Assembly (NCBI GenBank): GCA_947302185.1
Contig: CAMYVI010000195.1
Location: 1 to 5,214 of the forward strand
Direction: 5' to 3'
Length of the DNA stretch: 5,214 nucleotides
DNA from: an uncultured Lachnospiraceae bacterium
Lineage (GTDB): Bacteria; Bacillota_A; Clostridia; Lachnospirales; Lachnospiraceae
The position numbers and the translations under genes were made by a program. The first letter of the stretch is position 1; each line of letters opens with the position of its first letter. Shown here in pieces: positions 1 through 5,214 of this stretch. The notes under the pieces are model-generated. The model searched no databases, was not told the origin of the DNA, and saw nothing but the letters and a program-made list of their open reading frames with translations.

Positions 1-1
1 A

Positions 2-121
2 TTTTGGCTTGAAGCTTTCCTGTTTCTTCTGAAGTTCTTTCCTTTCCATCTCCAGCGCAGAGTTTTTCGCCAGGGCAAGATGGAAAGTGGTCATGGTTGG
101 ATGATTCAGGACATCCGGATT
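2..121 (-). pseudogene. Out-of-frame continuation of the CheB-CheR gene (coding-like open frame)
   Basis: Forty codons are open to the left edge in the frame reached by stepping back one base at the A5 run (T5 at 120-124 on the plus strand). Past the run the peptide reads KNPDVLNHPTMTTFHLALAK and then a charged helical stretch (ALEMERKELQKKQE). Third-position base use resembles the neighbouring genes and the peptide is protein-like. The third frame is also open here but gives a less plausible, Cys/Gly/Ser-rich peptide. Loss of one A from an A6 run would join the frames. Even so, about 30 or more residues of a normal CheR domain would still be missing between RHDIRK and this segment, which suggests an internal deletion as well. 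Alternatives are an unrelated gene starting at the ATG inside this stretch (no ribosome binding site is seen) or a sequencing error at the homopolymer. Confidence 0.45.
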
Positions 122-1302
122 TTTCGGATATCGTGCCGGATAAAGTATTTGTTCCCTTTTCTCGTAAAATAGCGTGACAGTCTGGTCACACTGACATCTT
201 CAATGATGTTGTCGCCGTAGACTCCCCGGCCGGCTACACTTATGGAATCCGAGTCGAGATCTGTGGCAAATATTTTTATATCTCTTCTTATATTCAGATC
301 TTCCATGGCTTCCATGAAAAGGATCGCAATGGAGTATGCTTCCTCACCGGTGGAGCAGCCGGCGACCCATACGCGGATCTGTTCGGACTTCTGTCCGTTT
401 TGAATCAGTGTTTTTACGACTCTCTCTTTGAGGACCTCAAAGTAATCCGGGTCGCGGAAGAAGCTTGTGACTCCGATCAGGACTTCTTTGGCCAGAATTT
501 TAGCTTCCTCGGGATTGTTGGTCAGATAGTTCACATACTCCTGGAGATTTCTGTTGTGTGTGACTACAAGTCTGCGCTCGACCCGGCGAAGAATCGTTGT
601 CTGCTTATAATAGGTGTAATTTATGTTGGTGACGTTCTTTAATATCGAAAATACTCTTCCCATCAGGTCGTTATCGGTGAGCTGCAGCTGTGTGGTAGAG
701 TCGACCAGCGATGCGGAAATATGCGCCATCTCCCGGGCAATATTATCAGGTGACTGAATAATATCGACAAATCCGGTCGAGATGGCATTCCTCGGCATAC
801 CGTCGAATTTCGAACTCTCCGGCGACTGTACGATGATGACGCCGTTTTGCTCCTTAATAGAACGTATTCCGTTGGTGCCGTCCGAGCCGGTACCGGAAAG
901 GATGACTGCTACTGCACGGTTCTCGTATGCCGCCGCAAGAGAACGGAAGAAAACATCGATCGGATGATTGATTTTCTGATGGTTGTATTCGCACAGATGC
1001 AGGACATCGGAAACGATCTCCAGATTGAAACGCGGAGGAATCATATAAATATGGTTGCGCTTCACGCGCATTCCGTCACGGGCTTCGCAAACCGGCATGC
1101 TTGTATATTTGCCGAGAATATCGGTGAGAAGACTTTTATGGTCGGGTGCAAGATGCTGAATGATAACAAATGCCATGCCTGTATTTCCAGGCAGGAATGT
1201 CAGGAACTGTTGGAGCGCTTCCAATCCGCCTGCCGAAGCGCCGATGCCTACAACGCAATTCGGCTGGAGTTCCTGATGCGGTTTTTCGGATGAGTAGTCC
1301 AT
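106..1302 (-). CDS. CheB-CheR fusion protein, methyltransferase half truncated
   Basis: Fusion of a protein-glutamate methylesterase (CheB) to a chemoreceptor-type protein methyltransferase (CheR), with no N-terminal receiver, as is usual for CheB-CheR hybrids. Numbered from the start chosen here (398 aa), the CheB domain spans about 15-195 and keeps its triad: Ser23 in GASAGG, His50 in IQHLAPDH and Asp141 in SGTGSDGTNG. The CheR N-terminal helical domain follows at about 210-285 (RRVERR, GVTSFFRDPDYF). The SAM-binding start follows at about 305-375, with GCSTGEEAYS at 315-324 and FATDLD at 355-360. The protein then stops at RHDIRKIRMS, before the SCRNxLIY-type motif and the final strands that complete a CheR fold, so methyltransferase activity is doubtful. 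The start is the second of two adjacent ATGs (1300-1302), six bases after AGGAGG; the first lies only three bases from it, and a further in-frame ATG at 1342-1344 lacks a site. The CheB assignment is firm; whether the gene is functional is uncertain. Confidence 0.88.
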   Translation of the reverse strand: MDYSSEKPHQELQPNCVVGIGASAGGLEALQQFLTFLPGNTGMAFVIIQHLAPDHKSLLTDILGKYTSMPVCEARDGMRVKRNHIYMIPPRFNLEIVSDVLHLCEYNHQKINHPIDVFFRSLAAAYENRAVAVILSGTGSDGTNGIRSIKEQNGVIIVQSPESSKFDGMPRNAISTGFVDIIQSPDNIAREMAHISASLVDSTTQLQLTDNDLMGRVFSILKNVTNINYTYYKQTTILRRVERRLVVTHNRNLQEYVNYLTNNPEEAKILAKEVLIGVTSFFRDPDYFEVLKERVVKTLIQNGQKSEQIRVWVAGCSTGEEAYSIAILFMEAMEDLNIRRDIKIFATDLDSDSISVAGRGVYGDNIIEDVSVTRLSRYFTRKGNKYFIRHDIRKIRMS

Positions 1303-1307
1303 CATAT

Positions 1308-1314
1308 ACCTCCT
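1308..1314 (-). promoter_or_regulatory. Strong ribosome binding site of the cheB-cheR gene
   Basis: AGGAGGT on the minus strand precedes two adjacent ATG codons. The AGGAGG core is three bases from the first and six from the second, which favours the second ATG (1300-1302) as the start and argues against the longer in-frame ATG at 1342-1344. Confidence 0.85.
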
Positions 1315-1345
1315 GATCCCGTTTTGAGAAAGAGATTGACACAAG

Positions 1346-1372
1346 ATTATAAGTATTACATTGGTCTGACAA
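1346..1372 (-). promoter_or_regulatory. Alternative promoter for cheB-cheR, short spacer
   Basis: On the minus strand, TTGTCA (1367-1372) and a perfect TATAAT (1346-1351) are separated by only 15 bases, shorter than the usual 16-18. It could be a second start site or need an activator. It lies closer to the gene than the 1393-1421 candidate. Confidence 0.3.
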
Positions 1373-1392
1373 GCATTATCTGTATAGAAATA

Positions 1393-1421
1393 ATTGTAGC
1401 CTTTTTTGTTGCGGTAGTAAA
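1393..1421 (-). promoter_or_regulatory. Candidate sigma-A promoter for cheB-cheR
   Basis: On the minus strand, a TTTACT -35 (1416-1421, four of six matches) lies 17 bases before a TACAAT -10 (1393-1398, five of six). Transcription would start near 1386 and give a leader of about 84 bases. The AT-rich background makes chance matches likely. Confidence 0.45.
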
Positions 1422-1542
1422 GCTGTCATTCCTCGATAATCGTCTAATTATTGTCAAAAAGAAAAAATTTAGAATTTATTATTTTTGTGTAATATGTTAA
1501 AATAAATTAGTTAGATTGCATAAAAATTCAGACTTGATATGC

Positions 1543-1551
1543 TGATATACT
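1543..1551 (+). promoter_or_regulatory. Candidate extended -10 promoter for the hybrid sensor gene
   Basis: TGA followed by TATACT (TATACT at 1546-1551) forms a TGn extended -10 element; no good -35 is seen at the expected distance. A start near 1558 would give a leader of about 80 bases. A perfect TATAAT at 1566-1571 is an alternative -10, also without a clear -35. Confidence 0.35.
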
Positions 1552-1622
1552 AACAATAAACAATATATAATTTAAACAAAAATATGCTTTGAATATAGCT
1601 GATGATAAAACAACTGTGAAAA

Positions 1623-1630
1623 AAGGCGGG
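1623..1630 (+). promoter_or_regulatory. Ribosome binding site favouring a TTG start at 1637
   Basis: AAGGCGGG differs from the AAGGAGG consensus by one base and sits six bases before TTG 1637-1639. The other in-frame candidates, TTG 1589-1591 and GTG 1616-1618, have no purine-rich site in front. The nearby ATG codons at 1584 and 1632 are out of frame and reach stop codons within two codons. Confidence 0.5.
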
Positions 1631-1636
1631 TATGAA

Positions 1637-3994
1637 TTGAATAATGATTATGGTTTGCTGAACTCGGTACTGAATCGGGCGGGAACAATTATACTGGTAT
1701 GCGATGTGGAATCACTGAAAGTGCTATACGCATCAGACAATGCTGAAGTCATTTTTTCCGGCAGAAAGCCGGAAGATGTAATCGGCATGAACTGCCTTGA
1801 GGCATTGGATAAGACATCGGGAGCTCATGTCATCAGATTTACAGAGAAGTTAAAATCCCGGAAAGAGTACGAAATGGAAGAGTACTTTGAGCCGCAGGGT
1901 GTGTGTTGGAGGGCTCGAGGCAGAGAATTTGAATATGAAGGCCGGAAAGTCATGGCTCACTATATTTATGATGTGACCGACGAGCATCGACTGAGGACAG
2001 ATCTGAGAAACCGTTATTACGCGGATATCACTCTGATGTCTGATGTGTCACCTTATGCGCTCGGCATGTATCGGCTTAACTTGTCTCAGAATACGATGGG
2101 AATTCCTCTCGGAAGAGTTCCCGAAGGAATGGATATCCTGCATCCGATGAATGTGGATGTTTTTTTTCGATGTCTTGCTGAGAGATGCGGCAAGAAGGCG
2201 GATGAAAAAAGCTTCGTTAATCTGTTTGACAGACGTACGCTTATCCGGGAGTATGAGCAGGGACACACACATTTTTCCATGGAACATACTTTTTTTATGG
2301 AAACAGACCGGATCATGTGGGTTACTACGGCAATAAACATGGCGAAAAATGCCGATACCGGCGATATTGAGGCCGTCCTTTACAATGTGGATATTTTCCG
2401 GGATAAAATTGTCGAAGAACTGCTCGGAGCTGTGTCCGATAATGATTATGACAGGATCTATCTGATAAATGCAAAGTACGGAAGGGCTTATGAACTCTCC
2501 GATATCCGCCGTAATCCGGGGCGTGATATCAGGGAAGAGGGAGTAGAATACAAGGTCCTGCTGGACCGCCTGATGCAGAGAGCTGTGAAGAATGAAGACG
2601 GATATTTAGAGGCTTTTGATATGTTGGCACTTGAAAATATTCGCCGGGAACTCCGACACAGACCTAAATACACGGTATATTTTGAGACTGTCGAAACGGA
2701 CGGCACGGTAAGACACAAAGAAGCGAATTTCTACCGGATCGATATACCGGGAGACCTGATCTGCAATACGATTCAGGATATCAGCGGTGTAGTTGAGAAC
2801 GCAGTGGAAAGGCAGGCAGAGCTCAGGTATGCTTTAGAAAAAGTGCAGACTGTACTGAATTCCAGAAACAGCATTCTCGCCCGCCTCAGCAGAGATATCC
2901 GATCCCCCCTCGGCTCAATTATCGGAAATGCCGAAATTGCACGCTCCGAGGTTTCTGATGATACGAAAGAAGCAGGATATCTTGACAATATAATATCTGC
3001 AGGGTCTTCCATTCGATCGATTATAGATGACATGCTTATCCTTCATCAGATGGACCGTAAAGGCGCCGTCTTGGAGCCCGAGAAGCTGGATCTTATAGAT
3101 TTTCTCGGAATCCTTGAAGCTAAGATGCTTCCTAATGCCGCCGGGCGACGGCTTCTGTTCTCTGTTGAAATCGGAAATCATGTGCCCCGGCAGATCGTGG
3201 CGGATCGGTATCGTCTTGAGCAGGTGCTCACGAGATTATTGGAAAATACATTTGATTATAATAAAAGCGGCAGCACCGTCAGATTGCGTGTGACGGAACA
3301 GGAAAGAAAAAATAATCGGACAACACTCAGATTTTCGATCATTGACAGTTCGACCGGGGTGAATGCAGAGTATCTTTCGACCGTTTTCGAACCCGCTGAT
3401 CCTAAAATATTGGTTCAGACAGATTCAACGGAACAGACAGATCTGGGACTTACGCTGGTCAAGAGCAATGTTTCGGCTATGGGAGGTCAGATTGAGGCCG
3501 AGAGCCTTGACGAGTTCGGATCCTGTGTGACGATTAAATTCACATTCCCGGTATCGTATGACAGAAGCGAGACGTACAGAAGAATTCCGTCAGAAAGTGA
3601 AAAGCCATATAAGTTCTCCGGTGGACGCGTACTTCTCGTGGATGATCACAGAATCAGTCTGGATATCTGCGTGAAAATGATAGAAAGGTCAGGGCTTGAT
3701 GTAGTGACGGCCATGAACGGAGTCGAGGCAGTCAGGGAATTCCGGAATGCAGGCGGCACTTTTGACCTTATCCTGATGGACATTCAGATGCCTCTGATGG
3801 ACGGACTTGAAGCGACTCGCATAATCCGGAGTGAAAAGAAACTGGGAGGCGACCGGGTGCCTATTGTGGCTCTTACGGCAAGCGCATATGATACTGACAT
3901 CAAAATCAGCTTTGACGCCGGTATGAATGAACATTTGACGAAGCCATTCGGACCGCAGGAGCTCTACTGGGTGATTTCGAAGTTCATAAGGTGA
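1637..3994 (+). CDS. PAS-containing hybrid histidine kinase-like protein, probable pseudokinase, with C-terminal receiver
   Basis: Cytoplasmic hybrid two-component protein of 785 aa, with no signal peptide or membrane segment seen. Order: PAS-like domain about 5-105; two further PAS-like sensory stretches about 130-265 and 270-385; a connecting helix; HisKA-like 405-470; HATPase-like 520-640; receiver 660-785. The H-box reads LSRDIRSPLGSIIG, where active kinases have SHDIR or SHEIR, so Arg419 replaces the phospho-accepting histidine. The N-box Asn is present (Asn537 in LLENTFDYN). The G1 box DxGxG is DSSTG (570-574) and the G2 box GxGLGL is QTDLGL (600-605), so key glycines are missing. The receiver is intact: Asp669-Asp670, phospho-site Asp715 in LMDIQMP, Thr747 and Lys769. 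The family normally autophosphorylates His with ATP; here I infer loss of that step, with the receiver served by another kinase. The TTG start is chosen by its upstream site; TTG 1589 would add 16 residues. It probably leads a transcript with the esterase. Confidence 0.92.
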   Translation: MNNDYGLLNSVLNRAGTIILVCDVESLKVLYASDNAEVIFSGRKPEDVIGMNCLEALDKTSGAHVIRFTEKLKSRKEYEMEEYFEPQGVCWRARGREFEYEGRKVMAHYIYDVTDEHRLRTDLRNRYYADITLMSDVSPYALGMYRLNLSQNTMGIPLGRVPEGMDILHPMNVDVFFRCLAERCGKKADEKSFVNLFDRRTLIREYEQGHTHFSMEHTFFMETDRIMWVTTAINMAKNADTGDIEAVLYNVDIFRDKIVEELLGAVSDNDYDRIYLINAKYGRAYELSDIRRNPGRDIREEGVEYKVLLDRLMQRAVKNEDGYLEAFDMLALENIRRELRHRPKYTVYFETVETDGTVRHKEANFYRIDIPGDLICNTIQDISGVVENAVERQAELRYALEKVQTVLNSRNSILARLSRDIRSPLGSIIGNAEIARSEVSDDTKEAGYLDNIISAGSSIRSIIDDMLILHQMDRKGAVLEPEKLDLIDFLGILEAKMLPNAAGRRLLFSVEIGNHVPRQIVADRYRLEQVLTRLLENTFDYNKSGSTVRLRVTEQERKNNRTTLRFSIIDSSTGVNAEYLSTVFEPADPKILVQTDSTEQTDLGLTLVKSNVSAMGGQIEAESLDEFGSCVTIKFTFPVSYDRSETYRRIPSESEKPYKFSGGRVLLVDDHRISLDICVKMIERSGLDVVTAMNGVEAVREFRNAGGTFDLILMDIQMPLMDGLEATRIIRSEKKLGGDRVPIVALTASAYDTDIKISFDAGMNEHLTKPFGPQELYWVISKFIR

Positions 3995-3999
3995 GATGC

Positions 4000-4029
4000 T
4001 TATCAGTTTACAGACTGATTTTCTGATAA
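4000..4029 (+). repeat. Overlapping inverted repeats between the hybrid sensor and esterase genes
   Basis: Two mutually exclusive hairpins can form. The outer arms are TTATCAG (4000-4006) and CTGATAA (4023-4029); the alternative uses ATCAGT (4002-4007) and ACTGAT (4014-4019). They share the left arm. No T-run follows, so this is not a convincing terminator. It could be an operator, an mRNA processing or stability element, or chance. Confidence 0.4.
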
Positions 4030-4040
4030 AGCGGAATTAG

Positions 4041-4046
4041 AAGGAG
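4041..4046 (+). promoter_or_regulatory. Ribosome binding site of the esterase, deciding a TTG start
   Basis: AAGGAG lies seven bases before TTG 4054-4056. It supports that codon as the start although no ATG is available nearby; the next in-frame ATG is inside the first beta strands of the enzyme. Confidence 0.75.
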
Positions 4047-4053
4047 AACGGTT

Positions 4054-4830
4054 TTGGTCATCAAACGGGACTTTATCTATACACCGAAGGGAAAGAACAG
4101 AATGCTGCATATTTATCTTCCGAATAATTACAATGAGACGGAAGAGCGCTATCCTGTCATGTATTTTTTCGACGGACATAATCTTTTTTTCGATGAGGAC
4201 GCTACATTCGGCAAGAGCTGGGGGCTCAATGAATTTCTGAAGCAATGGCCGAAAAACATTATTATAGCAGGTATTGAGTGCGGCCATGAGGGCGAGGAGC
4301 GTTTGTCAGAGTACAGTCCTTACAGGACAAAGACGGGATTCCTAAGTAAATACGAGGCAATGGGTGATACGACCATGCAGTGGATCGTCAATGAAATCAA
4401 GCCGATGATAGACAGAGAATACAGGACGATTCCTGGAAGAGAATGCACGGGAATAGCGGGATCCAGTATGGGAGGACTTATGTCCGTATACGCTATTATA
4501 AAGTATAACGCTGTTTTTTCGAAAGCAGCGTGTGTGTCGAGTTCGATCGTGTTCTGCCGCAATCAGCTTCTTCATGACCTGGGCATGATTAATATGAATC
4601 CTGATACGAGGGTGTATCTGTCATGGGGAACCCGTGAAGCAAAGGGCGTGATCGATCCCGATATCGAGGATACCCTTAGCTATACTTATAAGTGCAATAA
4701 GGCAGTCGAGAATCGTGTTCAGAAAGCCGGTGCTGCGGCGATGCTGTACTGTCAGGTCGGCGGTCAGCACTGCGAGGCAGACTGGGAGAAGCAGGTTCCG
4801 ATTTTCATGGATTTTCTCTGGAGAGGGTGA
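4054..4830 (+). CDS. Putative esterase, alpha/beta-hydrolase fold
   Basis: A 258-residue cytoplasmic protein (no signal peptide) of the putative-esterase family of alpha/beta hydrolases, which includes enterochelin and bacillibactin esterases and S-formylglutathione hydrolase-like enzymes. The N-terminal strands carry LHIYLPNNY and YPVMYFFDGHNLFFDE, typical of this family. The nucleophile elbow is GSSMGG with Ser138. The catalytic His is probably His239 in GGQHCEADW near the end. The acid is less certain: Glu195 in WGTREAKG, or an Asp in the following DPDIED stretch. The length fits a single-domain member. The substrate cannot be told from sequence; no siderophore genes are nearby. It follows the hybrid sensor gene by 59 bases on the same strand with no clear promoter or terminator between, so it is probably co-transcribed with it. 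It could be an output enzyme of that system or a passenger. Confidence 0.88.
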   Translation: MVIKRDFIYTPKGKNRMLHIYLPNNYNETEERYPVMYFFDGHNLFFDEDATFGKSWGLNEFLKQWPKNIIIAGIECGHEGEERLSEYSPYRTKTGFLSKYEAMGDTTMQWIVNEIKPMIDREYRTIPGRECTGIAGSSMGGLMSVYAIIKYNAVFSKAACVSSSIVFCRNQLLHDLGMINMNPDTRVYLSWGTREAKGVIDPDIEDTLSYTYKCNKAVENRVQKAGAAAMLYCQVGGQHCEADWEKQVPIFMDFLWRG

Positions 4831-4848
4831 TTTATGCGCTGTATAAAA

Positions 4849-4894
4849 GCCGATTCCGGATTCAGCGGATTTTCGGCATAGAGAGTATTTTTAT
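4849..4894 (+). terminator. Probable weak rho-independent terminator after the esterase
   Basis: An interrupted hairpin forms from GCCGA (4849-4853) with TCGGC (4873-4877) and, inside it, TCCG (4855-4858) with CGGA (4866-4869). A T-rich stretch (TATTTTTAT) comes only about ten bases later, so termination may be inefficient. Its place between the esterase stop and the guaA promoter supports the call. Confidence 0.45.
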
Positions 4895-4895
4895 A

Positions 4896-4925
4896 TTGAA
4901 GAGTTCTATAGAAATATGGTACAAT
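4896..4925 (+). promoter_or_regulatory. Sigma-A promoter of guaA
   Basis: TTGAAG (-35, 4896-4901) and TACAAT (-10, 4920-4925) are 18 bases apart. A TG one base upstream of the -10 makes it extended. Transcription would begin near 4932, giving a leader of about 65 bases. This is the best promoter in the window and makes guaA independent of the upstream genes. Confidence 0.65.
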
Positions 4926-4957
4926 CCGCAAATACCCGTAAATGATAACTTAAAAGG

Positions 4958-4980
4958 CCGTGTCATATGAACATGACCGG
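4958..4980 (+). repeat. Hairpin in the guaA leader, just before the ribosome binding site
   Basis: CCG plus GTCAT (4958-4966, with one bulged T) pairs with ATGAC plus CGG (4973-4980) around a six-base loop. It ends two bases before the AGGAG site at 4983-4987. It is too short and lacks the conserved core for a purine riboswitch. A role in translation control is only a possibility. Confidence 0.4.
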
Positions 4981-4996
4981 AGAGGAGAAGTGAAAA

Positions 4997-5214
4997 ATGA
5001 GCGACAACAAAAGACCGGAGACAATGGAACGTATCACTACGCCGGAACTTGCGCAGGCATTTATCGATGAGCAGGTCAAGGCTCTTCAGGCACAGATCGG
5101 TGACGGAAACGTTCTGCTGGCACTTTCCGGAGGCGTAGATTCATCCGTAGTTGCAGCACTGCTTATCAAGGCTGTCGGAAAACAGCTCACATGTATTCAT
5201 GTAAATCATGGCCT
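4997..5214 (+). CDS. guaA: GMP synthase, ATP-pyrophosphatase part (5' end, cut by window edge)
   Basis: The first 72 complete codons of GMP synthase, the enzyme that converts XMP to GMP using ATP and ammonia or glutamine in purine synthesis. The PP-loop motif SGGVDSS is at residues 44-50, preceded by VLLALSGG and followed by a conserved helix and the strand LTCIHVNHG, all typical of the GuaA ATP-pyrophosphatase domain. Ordinary bacterial GuaA has a glutamine amidotransferase domain of nearly 200 residues before this motif. Here the motif starts within 45 residues, so that domain is absent from the N-terminus and must be a separate subunit, lie elsewhere in the protein, or be replaced by free ammonia. 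The ATG start has AGGAG nine bases upstream (4983-4987). The gene runs off the right edge. The family could in principle be another PP-loop synthetase, but the context residues fit GuaA best. Confidence 0.88.
   Translation, partial: MSDNKRPETMERITTPELAQAFIDEQVKALQAQIGDGNVLLALSGGVDSSVVAALLIKAVGKQLTCIHVNHG

Larger units (their letters stand above)
1303..1636. other. Divergent AT-rich intergenic region
   Basis: This gap separates the divergently transcribed cheB-cheR and hybrid sensor genes. It is strongly AT-rich, most of all from about 1435 to 1590, and I see no convincing ORF. It holds candidate sigma-A promoters for both genes (listed separately). A loose, purely A/T inverted repeat lies at about 1474-1510 (AATTTATTATTTT against AAAATAAATT); it is as likely compositional as functional. 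No riboswitch or structured RNA motif was recognised. Confidence 0.6.

Noticed and set aside
847..1293. A 148-codon plus-strand open frame opposite the CheB domain
   Set aside because: It lies entirely antisense to a clearly recognised CheB domain, shows no recognisable motif, and has no ribosome binding site I can see.
1336..1341. Perfect TTGACA on the plus strand as a -35 for the hybrid sensor gene
   Set aside because: No acceptable -10 follows at 16-18 bases, and it lies some 300 bases from the gene start.
1474..1510. AT-only inverted repeat as a terminator or origin-like element
   Set aside because: The stem contains no GC pairs, no gene ends toward it, and such repeats arise readily in DNA this AT-rich.
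4834..4881. A 15-codon ORF (MRCIKADSGFSGFSA) right after the esterase stop with a purine-rich stretch in front
   Set aside because: It coincides with the terminator-like hairpin, whose repeats explain its Gly/Ser/Phe pattern; the purine-rich stretch is simply the end of the esterase gene.
4932..4996. Purine (guanine) riboswitch upstream of guaA
   Set aside because: The leader is only about 65 bases and lacks the conserved purine-aptamer core and its three-stem layout; only one small hairpin is present.
1..5214. Defence system, transposon, prophage or CRISPR
   Set aside because: No transposase, integrase, direct-repeat array, terminal inverted repeats or tRNA gene was seen on either strand; the genes are signalling, hydrolase and purine metabolism.

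Overview
The window reads as chromosomal DNA from a Gram-positive anaerobe of the class Clostridia, most likely a Lachnospiraceae-type bacterium. This is an inference from strong AGGAGG-type ribosome binding sites, moderate GC in genes with AT-rich intergenic DNA, the style of the multi-PAS hybrid sensor protein, and a GMP synthase that starts directly at the ATP-pyrophosphatase domain. No mobile element, tRNA, rRNA or CRISPR array is visible.

Layout. (1) 106-1302, minus strand: a CheB-CheR fusion with a complete methylesterase domain. Its methyltransferase domain ends abruptly before the conserved C-terminal half. A second minus-strand frame continues, open and coding-like, to the left edge (2-121), so the gene looks frameshifted and probably internally deleted. 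(2) 1303-1636: an AT-rich divergent intergenic region with candidate promoters facing both ways. (3) 1637-3994, plus strand: a large cytoplasmic hybrid two-component protein (PAS-like sensor region, HisKA-like, HATPase-like, receiver). (4) 4054-4830: a putative alpha/beta-hydrolase esterase 59 bases downstream, probably in the same transcript. (5) 4831-4996: a probable weak terminator, a good sigma-A promoter and a short leader with a hairpin. (6) 4997 to the right edge: the start of GMP synthase (ATP-pyrophosphatase part).

The main point of interest is the hybrid protein. The phospho-accepting histidine of its H-box is replaced by arginine (AGA, which differs from both His codons at all three bases). 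The G1 and G2 glycine motifs of the ATP-binding domain are also degenerate. The C-terminal receiver keeps every catalytic residue. It therefore looks like a pseudokinase: a PAS-sensing scaffold with a receiver that must be phosphorylated by another kinase.

Beside it lies a divergent CheB-CheR whose methyltransferase half is apparently broken. The pair may be a repurposed (non-catalytic) signalling module or one in decay; the sequence alone does not decide. The esterase may be an output enzyme or an unrelated passenger. guaA has its own promoter and is housekeeping.
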